Source of the DNA: Dicyema japonicum
Lineage: Eukaryota; Dicyemida; Rhombozoa; Dicyemidae
Direction: 5' to 3'
DNA length: 64,000 bases
Assembly (NCBI GenBank): GCA_011109175.1
Contig: RDEW01000004.1
Coordinates: 101,976 to 165,975 of the forward strand
Made by a program: the position numbers and the translations under genes. Every line of letters starts with the position of its first letter. The stretch's first letter is position 1. A model generated the notes under the pieces. It was not told the DNA's origin and searched no databases. It saw only the letters and a program-made list of their open reading frames with translations. Shown here piece by piece: positions 37,114 to 48,535 of this stretch.

Positions 37114-37164
37114 ATGGAATAAATTGAGATTCAGCTAACACCAATTTAAAAATACAAGACAAGT

Positions 37165-37960
37165 TACTTTATTTTGTCACTAAAGGCTCCACAGACATCA
37201 TACTCAACGATTTCAACAGACACTTTAATCGTGAAGGGGAGCCTCGTTCACTTAATAAAGCGTTCAGGGATTCCGAAATTTTTGAAGGTCTTAGGCGCTT
37301 GAATAATAACAGAGCTGATGGCTTTGACAATATTTGGGGAAAATTAATAAAATACGCCAGAAAAATATTCTTTATGTTCAACAGAATATTCAAGACTCAC
37401 TGTCCAGTGAACATTTCAACGGGAATATTAATGCCTGTACAAAAACCTGGTAAAAGTGCAGGATCCCCAGACATAGTTTTAGTAACATGTCAGCGAAAAA
37501 CCCTATCTATTATAACTCTGTCAGGTATCGAGTTCTGTTGACCGATATTTATCCCCAAATAAAAGTGGATTTAGGAAGGTCAACCACTGATATCATTTGA
37601 AGTCATCGATGGTAAAAGGCTCAGATGTAAATGTGTCTCAGAATCTTCGGATAAGTCCATTTAATGCGTTCGTACAACCGACCCTATAACTCAGGAACGT
37701 GGTGAAGGTCGAAAGAATGTCGTAAGAGATTCAACAGATACCAAAGGAATCAGTTGTGGAAAATAGTAGGCATCTACTGGCCGATAAACTTAAAAACAGT
37801 ATTTTTATGAGTAAATGCGGGCCGATATGCGAGTAAATGATACAGTCTTACTGATGATTTTTAGGGCATGTTCTCCTTATGGGTATGGTGACATCAAGTA
37901 ACCCTATTATGGAGGATTTTTCTGGGGGTTTTCTTAGACAACAGAGAACTACTCTTTGTC
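37165..37960 (+). pseudogene. LINE group B, degenerate internal fragment
   Basis: Plus-strand 'RRLNNNRADGFDNIWGKLIK' corresponds to the 'KLKNNKSAGSDNISPELIKY' block at 31.6 kb, followed by 'GILMPVQKPGKSAG'. Further on, 'YNSGTW' near 37685 and 'FNRYQRNQLWKIVG' match the YNAGTWG...FHRRQLRSLLG region. Much of the RT palm between them is missing. Confidence 0.7.
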
Positions 37961-38866
37961 TGGATCAAGATTATGGCCAAGTTGGTGGAAACATGAAACA
38001 GCGTACGACCATTAGTATTCATGTGTTTGTGGGTAACGCGGGAGTACTTTTAAAATTCTCACTTTATGACAAATATTGACTATTTCTATTATTTAAATCA
38101 AAGTGCACTTTAAAGTAAAAATCAATAAGTCAAATTTAAATTTATTGAACCAAAAAAACCGTCATAGCCAGAATTAAAAAATTCAGGTGATCCCGGCCCC
38201 CTCATCAGTCTTCGCATGCTCGGACTTGAAGAAAGTGCCGTCCAAGGGAAACTCCTCTGGAGGGTTGTTGACTAATGGTTCTTTTTGGATATAATTTAGA
38301 TTATATCTGGCGCCACCAGAAATGGTTAACCACATGACGCACGCTAACAATTAAAGCTCCCTGGAGCCTAACAGGAAAGGAGGAACAGAAGAATCAAATA
38401 AATAATTCAATTCATGTAGCCACATAGCACCACACTAGCTTTGGCGCCACGTGGCATCAAATGAAAAGAAGATGGGGAATAAATAAATTTATCACTTAAG
38501 ACACCCCTCCGGACGAAATTACAGTCTTTTCGTTCGAGGAGGAGAAGCCACTGAAAGCAATCGACTCCCTTTCACCTTATAACATCATCGGGAGTTAACG
38601 TTATTATACTCCACAAAAGGCCGATAACTCGAAAAAAGTACAAAGGGTTCTTTTTTGATTCATGTTTCGCACTATTGTTATCAAGAAAAATTGTAGGTAT
38701 AAGTATAAAGTAGCTGTGTTTTTTCAGGAAACTAGGCGTCTGGATACATCCATAACCCATGGCATTCGTGAAACTCAGTGGACTCGTGAGAGGCAACACT
38801 TAATAATTTATGTTAACGAGGAGTATTATAATTATATCGACTAAAGCAAACATTTAAGATTAAAAA
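37961..38866. other. No gene recognised; LINE A-like tail near 38180
   Basis: The reverse complement of 38170-38200 reads GGGGGCCGGGATCACCTGAA, which resembles the group A 3' end. Nothing else is recognised. The frame at 38662-38844 has no known domain. Confidence 0.35.
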
Positions 38867-41094
38867 TCAAATATATACTAAATTATTACTTCTGCTTGAT
38901 TTTAATGCACGTTTTGTAAATATTTGTGATTCCAATTCCCTAAATATATATTCCCCAGCCTCCACCTTAGCTTTGTAAACCGGGGGTAAGTTCAACATTG
39001 AAGGCGGATTATTCTCACGTGTCTTATTCCAATATGACATTGGATAAAAGTGAGGATGCACCAATGCTGAATATCTTGTTATCTTCTGATTCTCAACAAC
39101 CTCCCCCGCCAAACACCACTCTACCAAAAAGCAAGTAACTTACTTTTTTGCTGGAATGGCTTCACTGAAGGCTTTCCAAGGTCGTACAACTCCCGCTTAC
39201 TAAAAGCGGACTTGACTCTATTTTTGTCCTAAAGTTACTAAACCTGAAACTTGCTTTCTAACGTTTTCCATGATTTGGGCACTCGAAGAACACTTCTTTT
39301 TCCTTGCTGTCTTCTCGGAAATTTCAACCTTAAAGTCCTTCGATGATTTGAGAGACACGAGACTCTCGAGCAGTTCGATTTTTTCCCTTCATGTTTATCA
39401 AACAAAACTCGTATTTTTTCGTCAACAAAACCTTTTCTGACTCGTATTGCTCAATCATCAGGTGGTAGTCCTTACTCGAATAAATCTAAAGTCACCCCCA
39501 ATCAGACTTGAGAGTTACCATCGGTAGATGCAAGGAATCCGACAAGTCTGTGGAGACCGATTTCTCCTTCATTCTGAGTAAAGCAGGGTCCGTGGAAACA
39601 CAAATGGTGCTTTTCCTGTCGCCTAAACTGGCGACAAAAAAGACCTGTCATAGTGGCTTTGCTCACAGAATCAGGGACCATGAACCAGAGCCTTCCTACT
39701 GAAAAATCGAAGGATTCAATATCAGGGCACTTGTCCTCGACACTGTGAAGTCTGATTCGTGTAGAATTGATATCCAGTTTATCCAATCCTCGAAATATTA
39801 TCCAATTCAAACCAGAAAAGTTCCCAAACGCCTGTTCTAATTCGACCGATTCCGTAGTTAAATCTACGTCCGGCAACACAGAGCAAATAACATCAGACAC
39901 GTGCTATAATAAGTCGACGGGATACCAGAATGTTCAACATAGCACAGGGAATGATCCCCAGTAAAACAACCTTGTCTTTTCTTTTAAAAGAAACTTTTAT
40001 TTGCCCAACATTTTGCAACGTGCAGAATGGGAAAACGACATTTCTATAATGGCTAGCGTCCTTTTCGAGCACGTGGCCGATCTCATCGACCATTAGGGAG
40101 ATTGAATAGTCGGATGGAGGAATATTAACCCTGACCAATAGGCATTGGTTATACTTCCATTCCTCAGTCCAAATGGCATGGGTTTCCAACGGTTTGACTT
40201 CCTTTAAATTGTAGGTTACTCCCATCTAATCATCATGAATGAGAAGATACAGGATCTGAGTACGTCCCCTTCTTGCTGGCGGACAGATCCGTCTGGATAT
40301 CCTTCGAGACACTGAGATTGGCCCAATCCTTATATTTTGTCTGGAATTGGTCATCTGTTATCTTAGGATGTGATTCCAGTAAAGTACAGATAGGAAAGAC
40401 TCAGGTTCGCAGTCCAAGTCCTCTATCCTTGTGGAGACCAAATTCCTTGTCTTCAGGCTGGAGATATACTCCGGTAATGACAATCTGGGAGTAATCATCC
40501 AAAACTACTTTTTCCGGTTGGCCTTCATATCTGTGATATAGAGGCTCCAACGGTTTCGGTGGAAGTTACGCAAAGCCACACTCACAAAGATTTTCTGCCA
40601 AGCATTCCACTTTGCCTGGTTCCTTAGTACAAATTCCTAAGCCATGAAACTCAAGTGGTGATTAATGCGAAATGCCAAACCTTTTTTTCGATTTCGCCAA
40701 CTTTTTCCTGTGCATTTTGTAACATAATCTTCACGTGGGCTGAATTTTTGATTAAATTTTCAATATTTTTCGTTCCTTGAAATATATTTGGGCAAGCAAG
40801 TTTGAAGGATACAACCATTCTTTCCATTCCTCGTTCCATTTCACAAAAACTGGTATATTAAACCAGGAAACCTCCGATGGAGTTCAGAGACCGTCCTCAC
40901 TAAATTTTCCAACATACTTGGAGGCAGTTTCATGCCGACCGTCATGTCCTTGACTTCAATTAACTATTCGTGCTTAATTAGCTTACATTGGATATATTTT
41001 CACGCAAGGTAAGCATATTATTCAGCAAGATCTGAAACTCTCGCGTAAAATTTGCCGTATATTCCTCATTAATATCGCCATCTCCACCATTCAT
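38867..41094 (-). CDS. Unrecognised multi-exon protein with coiled-coil segments
   Basis: A well-formed small-intron gene of about 600 residues that I cannot assign. It starts at 41094 (MNGGDGDINEEYTANFTREF). An amphipathic region follows ('VGMKLPPSMLENLVRTVSEL', 'ENLIKNSAHVKIMLQNAQEK', 'VGEIEKK'), which looks like coiled coil. The central globular part reads 'WANLSVSKDIQTDLSASKKG', 'THAIWTEEWKYNQCLLVRVN', 'FPFCTLQNVGQIKVSFKRKD', 'LNWIIFRGLDKLDINSTRIR', 'VGRLWFMVPDSVSKATMTG'. A second charged, probably coiled segment (YHLMIEQYESEK, KKIELLESLVSLKSSKD) leads to 'FSKRELYDLGKPSVKPFQQK' and a conserved-looking C-terminus 'RYSALVHPHFYPMSYWNKTR', 'LPPVYKAKVEAGEYIFREL'. Introns of 22-25 bp connect most exons (e.g. 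the 25-bp intron before MGVTYNL). The junctions at 40.25-40.6 kb are less certain. Confidence 0.6.
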
Positions 41095-41222
41095 GGTTGA
41101 TCAATAAATGCTAAGTTATTGGCTACAAAAACGGTTAACCATAATATAATTACAAAAAAGGTTATCCACAAGAAAACAATAATTTAATTAATATTTCTAA
41201 ATTAAAAAATCAGAATTATAGG

Positions 41223-43267
41223 CTAAAGAGATGCAATCCATGCATTGAAGTGGTCAATGTCAATAGCCCTGCCATGTCTAGGATCAATCGTTCTAACTTC
41301 AGGGGACTTGGAAGTTCCGTAGAAAATCTCATCCTTCAAAGGACTGAAAATCAACGATTCAGCACGAATATAACTACTATTTCCCCTATGAGCTCGTATC
41401 CTTTTCTTTGATCTCCGGACTTTGGAAATGTGGTTGAACGATATAATGATAACAACAGAAAGCAGGATGATCGCCAAAATGATTGAAACAATGACGAGGA
41501 TGTCACGTGGCTTGTAAAATGACTCCTCTTGCAAATTCCCATGGTGCGGGTTCTCTGTCTTTATGGAAGTCGACAAAACAGTAGATTTAGTAGTGGTAGT
41601 CATTGATGCCGTCGTCATTTTAGTAGTTGTCATTTCAGTGGTAGAAGGCATATTCTTTAACTCTTCAAATGATAAATGTTCGTTTGATGACGTCACACAT
41701 ACAAAGCATCGAGTACTCCCTCTATAAATCTAGGAATTGAGTATTTTTATAAACTTGGGGATATTTGTCTACGAAAGGAGCCATCCATTGAGACTCAGAA
41801 CAGATCCAGTCATTTTGGCACAATTCGATCTCTTCCACCGAGTTAACCAACAGTAACTTAGACATTTCTCTACCAGTCAATCCACAGGACCCTATGTCGA
41901 GGATTTTTGAACTATTTTTGAGTAAACGGTCAATGTGGCTCATCAATGATCCACATAACCCTTTACTGTGAGTCAAGGTGAGTATTTCAATCTAAAGTTT
42001 TTATAAACCAGTACATTATTTGAAGTCTCTGATCCTCCTGAAGAAACTACGGACACATCTACAGCCCTGTTATGTGCGAGGTATAGGGATTTCAGCATTC
42101 TAAGGTCTGTAAAAAACCCGAAATCAAGTCTCTTGATGGCATTATTGGACAAATGGAGCTCAGAGAGACGAGACAACCCCTTGAATGAATTAGCCTGTAT
42201 CTCTTCAAGTCCATTCGAGCTTAGATCCAGCTTAGAGAGCACGGAAAGGCCAGAAAACGAATTTGAGTCAATCCGAGAAATCGAATTATTCTGTAAATTT
42301 AAATTCCTGATAGATCCCGATAGTTTTCGAGGCACTTTTTGTAGGAGATTGTTGGAAAGATCCACAACTTTAACATTGGGTAACTTACTAAATACCCCCT
42401 CTTCAATATCAGTAATCAAATTCCGACTCAAATCTAACTCTAAGAGTGAGTTTCCGATATCCACAACGTCCTCACGGCGAACAGATCGGATCTGATTATT
42501 CGAAAGGGTCAGATAGTTCAATATTTTGACTTGAAGGTGAGGATATGAGTTCAGTCGACAATTATTAAGGTCAAAGTATTGAATTTCCCCAGCCATGTGA
42601 AGCGTAAGGTTCTCCATAAAATTGTTAGACAGGAAAATGAAGTTCAGGTTATAACATCTTGAGAATGCAAACGGATGAATGGTGGTTATTCCATTTCCGT
42701 TCAAATATATTCTTTTGAGATCGGTAGCCCCAGTGAGGTCATTCTCTTCGATTGAGTAAGTTTGTTGTTGGATAAATCCAATTCAGCCAGACTGGATAGA
42801 CTTCGGAGATCAAACCCGATGTTTCTCAGCTGGTTCCACGAAAGATCGAGGAACGAGAGAGATGTTGAGTTAGCGAAGACTTCAAAACGCAAATCTTCGA
42901 TGACATTGCTCTTAAGACTGAGGACTTCCAATCTTTTCAAGTCATTAAAGGCGTCTTTCTGCAAATAATCAATAGGAAGTTTAACCTCGATGGAATCTAT
43001 GATGTTGCCTTCCAAAATAAGAGTCCGGAGGTTGGGAAAAGAGTGAAATGTATCGACTCCAATTTTTCTTAGTGAATTTTTGTTAAATTTGAGAATTTCT
43101 ATTGCCTGACTATTTGACGGTCTCGGAATATATTGCAAGTTTTGGTTGGAACAATCCATTTCGATATTTGTTGAACACGTGCACAAAACGGGACATTCAT
43201 GTACTGAGCATACAACATGCCCCAGGATTAGTATGAAAAATCCGTTTCTGATAATTTCCCCCAACAT
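41223..43267 (-). CDS. Leucine-rich-repeat type I membrane receptor
   Basis: Cell-surface LRR protein. Signal peptide at 43267 (MLGEIIRNGFFILILGHVV); LRR N-cap 'CPVLCTCSTNIEMDC'; then at least twelve LRRs of the LxxLxLxxNxI type (LRTLILEGNIIDSI, LEVLSLKSNVIEDL, LLELDLSRNLITDI, LSELHLSNNAIKRL). LRR C-cap is around 'LCQNDWICSESQW' and 'CFVCV' (41720-41690). A Thr-rich stalk (TTKMTTASMTTTTKST) is followed by the membrane span DILVIVSIILAIILLSVVI and a basic cytoplasmic tail of about 75 residues (VRRSKKRIRAHRG) ending in NAWIASL. Introns are about 23 bp and 25 bp (gt...ag around 42000 and 41740). Between 'LSNNKLTQ' and 'ENDLTGATDLKRIYLNG' (about 42762) the frame shifts by one base without splice signals. 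The overall plan resembles animal adhesion LRR receptors; the ligand is unknown and the tail has no kinase or TIR domain. Confidence 0.85.
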
Positions 43268-44361
43268 ATGGTCTCCACTGTTTGAATTACCCTTGGGAAG
43301 TCTAGAAAATTAAATTTATATTCGACACAAAAAACGGCAAACCAATGGACCACGTCTTTTATGAACGCACGGCGCGAATTAAGAAGTAATTGATTACGGC
43401 AGACTCGTCGAATATTAATTGGAATATTAATCAATAATTATTCAGACATTGTAATAAATTTTGATAACAGATTTAATGTTGAAATAAATCATTATGGGAG
43501 TCACAAACGACACCACGTTGACAGATTTATGTGAACCAATCAATAGCTCCTCTTATATTGTTTAGATTTGTGCACTTTTACCTTCTTTGATAACGGTAAT
43601 AACATTGATAAAAATTGTTATTTAATTCTAATTAAACACGTGTCTATGAACCTTTGTTGTATTTATTTTTACATTGCTAATGGTAATACTTATATAAGCG
43701 CCATACCAGATGCATCTGATTGATCTCTGTGAGCCGTTTTTGGTTGTTAGTTTGGTTAGCAAATGATTTTGTTTATATGAAGGAACCGGGGGTAAATAGA
43801 TAAGCGATCATTGTTCCCTGAGGTCCAATTGACCACGTGGAATAACTGTTCATTTGATGATTTGGTTAAATTATATATTATGACTAGGTTAAGCTCTTTG
43901 GAGATAACACTTGTGTGGTTGCCGAGTAATGTTGCTATGTTCGTTTGTATTAATTGTTAGTCGATCGTCTTTGAACTTTTAATAAACATTATTTGATTGC
44001 CGAACAATCTAATTATGGTGGTAGAACCAAGTTCATTGCTTAATAATTCGGACTTGCATTGTAAAATTAGGTAACGTAGATTAATTTGTTGAGTCAATTT
44101 TAGTGACAGCTTATGGATATTCAAAAATTCCGATCTTGGGTTGAGTTCACTACAACACTGATGTATTGTGTCCTTGGAGCACAATTCTCTACTAGCTCCT
44201 ATGGAGGCTTCATCCCATTAGCCATAAGTTATAGACTTAAATAGTGTCAACAGAAAGCTTGGAGTAAGCTTGCCCCACCTTGTCCGTCTAAGCTAATGGA
44301 TTTTAATTGCGATTTATTGAGTTTCCTAACTCTAAATTTACTCTTCCAATTCGAGCACTAA
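43268..44361. other. Intergenic, nothing recognised
   Basis: Presumed 5' flank of the LRR gene. CACGTG occurs at about 43637 and 43832. No conserved frame. Confidence 0.45.
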
Positions 44362-44886
44362 TCATTTTTCGACCTTTTCCAACTCAAGGAACAGTTCTTC
44401 GTAGTCCCTAACGTTTTTTGACATCAAAAAGATCATTTCCCCTATTTTGAATCCCATGTAGAAAAATTGCCGCTTTGATTAATTTTTAGTTTAGAAGACA
44501 CAGTTTAGAGCTACTTTCCGTTCAAGATCTCATTTTTAAAAAGTGACCCTATCAACGGTGACGATAACTCAGTTTTAAATCTCTCACAGAAGTTGATAAG
44601 TCTTGATTCAATTATCTCAATTGAGTCTCGGCGGCATTAACCTATTTCAAAAAATAAACGACTTAACCTTGATGACAGACCTATTTAAATACCTTTGTTG
44701 TTATATAAACCTGTCATCAACCCATTTGATTATTATTGGAACAAATCGAATATTAATGTAAGCTTTCGTGACTCGCTTATAGACCACTGATCCGACCACT
44801 CTTTATTTTTGGAAGTTAGTCTTTTTACCGAATAAATTTATTTCTCTTGTACTGTCCACGAACGGGATTTGTTCAAGAGATTTCAT
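44362..44886 (-). CDS. Probable small spliced protein, unrecognised
   Basis: Minus strand. 'MKSLEQIPFVDSTREINLF' from 44886, a 28-bp intron, 'EWSDQWSISESRKLTLIFDL', unresolved sequence at 44640-44750, then 'DSIEIIESRLINFCERFKTE' and 'LSSPLIGSLFKNEILNG'. A 40-odd-bp intron leads to 'RQFFYMGFKIGEMIFLMSKN' and 'DYEELFLELEKVEK' with a stop at 44362. It is charged and helical and could be coiled-coil. I do not recognise the family. It is supported mainly by frame openness and plausible splice sites. Confidence 0.4.
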
Positions 44887-46481
44887 TTCTTCATTATCCT
44901 AACAGTCGGCGAACCAATTCAATCCCTAAACATTTTGTATCCAACATTTCTTTAGTTTATTAAGCTACAGTATCAAATATTTCATAGATCTGTCATTTAG
45001 CCTTCCACTTTATAAAAATGGGGACGAGACATGGATACAAGTCCATCTAACAATTCCTTCCTTTCTTCAAAACTTCAGGTTTCAAATATCCACTGAATCC
45101 ATCAACTCGTCCATGCTCACAAGAAAGAAGACAAGTTCTTTCCAATGCAATGCTGGGAATATATATTCAGGGGTACATTTTAAATTTCCAATCAATGTAA
45201 TTTCCACGTGGATGCATGTTAGCCTCTCAATGGCGAATCACTGGAATCATTCCCCCATCCGCCCATTGATTCCGAATCCAGGTTTCATGTTAAAGCAGTT
45301 GACAACAAGTATATGGTCTTAGAAAGTTTGATGTCAGTTATCTTGAGTCGATAAGTAGTCTTTATCTCCTCTAACAACATAATCTATCTGAGTGTACATA
45401 TTTTCACCTCCAATTCCACGTGACTATGTGTCTTGCTGGGTGCTTTAATGTCGTTTATAGATATAGATCATTACTACTCACAATTCATATGTATTCATCA
45501 GGAAGGTTTCTCCTGTTTCTTCAATGAAAACCAATGGAGAGATACCGGAACTCTCCGTAAGAAAGTGCACAACAAAAAAGCGAGAATATTGCCGTTCAGA
45601 TGTGAGACATGACTGTAAAAGAGGAATATCAGTGAATATTATTTCTCGAATATTTGAGACATGACTGTACAAGTCATTTTTGTAAAAAGACAGTATCATT
45701 TAAAGTCAATTTCTTGTAAGAATTGTATTCAGAAATATTTTGAATTTCCAATAATTCTGTCAAATAGATTAACATGGTAAAATTACTCCAAAAATTTTAT
45801 ATTGCCAATATCCATGGATTGAAGCAAATGCGTTCAATTTTAGAAGATTTTTATATATTCCAAGTTCAGTGGAACACAATGTGTAAGGAAGTGGTTAGTT
45901 AATAGTAAAATTCATTTTTTTTATTTTTGAGGTGAATATCAAAATTAATCAGCCAATCCATAAATGTACAATCATCCAAGCTGTTTGTGAACCATAGTAT
46001 GAGTCATCTATCATCTCAATAAGCTAATTGCTGGCACAAAATAGCATCGTTTTCATAAAAAGTAAGGCAAGTATAGAGTATGAAGACATGTTAATAAAAT
46101 TTTTATTTTTTCCAATATGTATTAAAAATTGTGGCCAATTTTTAAATTGCCCAATTAATAAGGAGAATAGGACTTTTCTTAGAATAATTTTCAAAATTTG
46201 GCCAATTTGCCGTATTTTTTCAAGTTCCTTGCTAGCTCTGCAACCTCTGGGTGAAACGGCATCAAGCAAATCATTTACTTCTCCCCTGTGCAAAGATATT
46301 ATCCAATACTTTACTAATAACGTTTTGTATGGTCCCATGAATCTTTAAGTGAGACATCCTTGATACATCAGGTAGATGAGTTTCTCTATTGATTTAAAAA
46401 AGATCAATTATCTTAAAGGGATATTAAAAAATATAAAAATATAAATATTAATTTATAATTTTAATTTTAAATAAATTTGAG
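44887..46481. other. No firm gene; weak minus-strand coding-like segments
   Basis: Minus-strand frames at 45478-45699 (ESSGISPLVFIEETGETF) and 46024-46338 look more protein-like than their surroundings but have no recognisable domain and no clean splice connection. The minus strand around 45.1-45.4 kb faintly resembles a LINE endonuclease. I list no gene here. Confidence 0.3.
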
Positions 46482-46487
46482 CACGTG
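46482..46487. promoter_or_regulatory. CACGTG E-box upstream of RRS1
   Basis: A perfect CACGTG ends five bases before the RRS1 start codon. Together with the E-box 17 bp before LTV1 it suggests a Myc/Max-type ribosome-biogenesis element. Inference only. Further CACGTG copies lie inside the gene (about 46720, 46804, 47209). Confidence 0.45.
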
Positions 46488-46492
46488 ATAAT

Positions 46493-47614
46493 ATGGATAG
46501 CGACATGTGTGTTGAAGAAAATGGTGATCTTTATTCAGACTATGCCGTGGAATTCGACATTGGAAATTTAACTGCATTCGACCCATCGGATCTCCCAAAG
46601 TAAGAATCGACACAATTTTGTAGACAAACGAACAAAGCTACTTAAACTGTGCAACAAAGAGCACTCAGCTCATCTTTAATCAAATATGGAAGGTTGTCAA
46701 CAAAATATTAGTTGTAGCTTCCACGTGAGGTCAAAGACAACATCCACTTATTAAGGTTATCTTTTAAAGTCATGTTTAGCTTCCTAAGGCGACAACGAAG
46801 ATCCCACGTGAGAAGCCGCTACCGACACCAAAGCCACTGACAAAATGGCAGGAATTTGCAGCAATAAAGGGAATAAAACCAAAGGAAAAGAAGGTCTGGA
46901 ACGACGAGGCTAGGGCATGGGTCAAACGTGCTGAGAACTCAAAAATTGAGTCTCAGAAGTGGTTTGTTGAACTCCCAAATGATAAAAGTAGTCATGTTGG
47001 TAACATTTAGCCCAATTCAGCGACAAGTTCATTGAACGTGAGAAAATCAGCAAAGAGCGGGCATCCAAAAACGAGAAAAAAAGGATCGGAAATATCATTC
47101 GAGCTGGGAAGCGCGGTAGTTGTTGCGTTTAAGTGGTATTAGCACTTCCAGAAAAGTTTTTGGCCACAAAGTCGACGAGTGAGGATATTCGCAGGAGTCT
47201 TGATATCGCACGTGGGGCGACAGCGTCAATTGGGAAGTACACTGAAGGAGTAAAGGGTGAGAAAGCTCCTAAAGATAAGAAAAAACGGAATAAACCTGTA
47301 TTCAATCTCCCTAATTATAGTTGGAGTCAATTGTGGGGGACTTTGGTGCAGAAAAGAGTAGACATTTGGCTTTGGTAGATGAAATTGTTCGAGCTCCTGT
47401 GAAAGATATAGCTAAGAAGACTAGAAGTGCTGGGAAAACTTCGAAAATAGCAGTGGAAGAGGATGCAGGAAAGAAGAGTTCTGGGAGATTTAAACGAGGA
47501 AAGTTTGGAGTGAAGAGAAAGTCCACTGAAAAAATGGATAAAAGAGGGAAATTTGGAGTGAAGAGAAAGTCCACTGAAAAAGTGGATAAGAGTGCCAAAA
47601 GGGTTAAAAAATAG
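46493..47614 (+). CDS. rrs1: RRS1, 60S ribosome biogenesis regulator
   Basis: Nucleolar assembly factor that helps load the 5S RNP onto pre-60S particles. Start at 46493 (MDSDMCVEENGDLYSDYAVE). Conserved blocks: 'EFDIGNL', 'STQLIFNQIWKLP', the hallmark 'IPREKPLPTPKPLTKWQEFA', 'AIKGIKPKEKKVWNDEARAW', 'QFSDKFIEREKISKERASKN', 'SIGKYTEGVKGEKAPKDKKK' and 'VGDFGAEKSRHLALVDEI'. These parallel the human protein (PREKPLPRPRPLTRWQQFA, GDFAAEKKNQLELLRVM). Introns are about 23-27 bp; the first is probably 38 bp. The junction at 46756-46779 needs a non-canonical boundary or a one-base correction to keep frame. The C-terminus carries a tandem basic repeat (KRGKFGVKRKSTEK twice) and ends in a Lys-rich tail, a typical nucleolar-protein end. 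Confidence 0.9.
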
Positions 47615-47656
47615 ATTTTTTGTCTCAATATAACATTTTATATGTTTTTGTTGCTG

Positions 47657-47720
47657 AATGACTTTTATAGTAGACGATAGGGGGATTGTTTTAACTAAGG
47701 TTTTTAAGTCGATAATTCAT
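47657..47720. repeat. 64-bp flanking duplication (left copy)
   Basis: Begins AATGACTTTTATAGTAGACG and ends GTCGATAATTCAT. The same sequence, with about five differences, is at 48536-48600. The two copies bracket a LINE A insertion. The left copy lies 43 bp after the RRS1 stop codon. Confidence 0.85.
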
Positions 47721-48535
47721 TTTTTTTAATTTATTTAACCCAAGACCACGGTAAAACAAAACTAATTATCACGTGATCCCGATGCATTCTAACAGAGACT
47801 TCATTTTTGCCTGGTGTTCTTCCTTTGTGCCCGCGCATGAACGTACAGGACGGCTGTCTGAATTTTCAGGGCCAACTTCCCGTGAGTGCCTCCAGGGGCG
47901 TAGGTCCGGGACGATGATCTTCACAAATCCAACGCTCCGTTACTCTGTAAGCCCTCTTTTGCATTTCCTCAATTTTCCTCATATTTGTTAAGATATGGAC
48001 GGTCCCACGAGGCGCATGCATATGAGAAACATGGCTCGATATATTGTTTGTATACGTTCATCAAGACTGGGTGAGTACCACTCTTCCATATTCCCGATAA
48101 ACTTTTCAATACGTTCTTCTCGCATTTCAATAGAATGTTTTCTACGTGAGGTGTTAAACAGAGATGCATATCAATTGTCACACCCAAGATCCTTTGACAT
48201 CTTTGGAAAGGGATGCCGACCTTGTTTAACTTCAAGGTGACTGTCTTCCTTCCCAATCTTTTGTCAGAGGTAAATAGTGAAGTAAACGACTTCTCTGCAT
48301 TCACCACGAGTCGGTTTTCCAATATCCAGGCATTAAGCATGTCCAGGTTAATTTGTATTCTTTCTGTGGCCTTCTGGATGTCCTGATCTCGCGAAGCCAG
48401 GATGTCCTGGATGTCCTGAGTTAAACAGAGCAGGGATAAAGGTGATCCTTGAGGGACTCCGTTTGGAAGGAGCCGTAAAATTGATTTCAGACCTCCGAGG
48501 CAAACACGTCCCCTTCGTCCACTTAGGAAGTTAAT
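47721..48535 (-). mobile_element. LINE group A, 5'-truncated, bracketed by a 64-bp duplication
   Basis: Minus strand. From about 48530: 'INFLSGRRGRVCLGGLKSIL', 'NGVPQGSPLSL', then 'LNAWILENRLVVNAEKSF', 'FTSDKRLGRKTVTLKLN', 'QRILGVTIDMHLCLTPHVEN' and 'VYKQYIEPCFSYACASWDRP'. The element ends with the group tail GGGATCACGTGATAATTAGT, ACCGTGGTCTTGGG and a short A-rich run against the left duplication. The YADD region is lost by a deletion between the PQGS and LNAW blocks. The intact tail and sharp edges make it one of the best-defined insertions in the window. Confidence 0.88.

Noticed and set aside
42133-42495. 120-codon plus-strand frame
   Set aside because: Antisense shadow of the leucine-rich repeats, whose periodicity keeps the opposite strand open.
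45113-45470. Minus-strand LINE endonuclease fragment
   Set aside because: Only faint similarity over broken frames. Not enough to list as an element.
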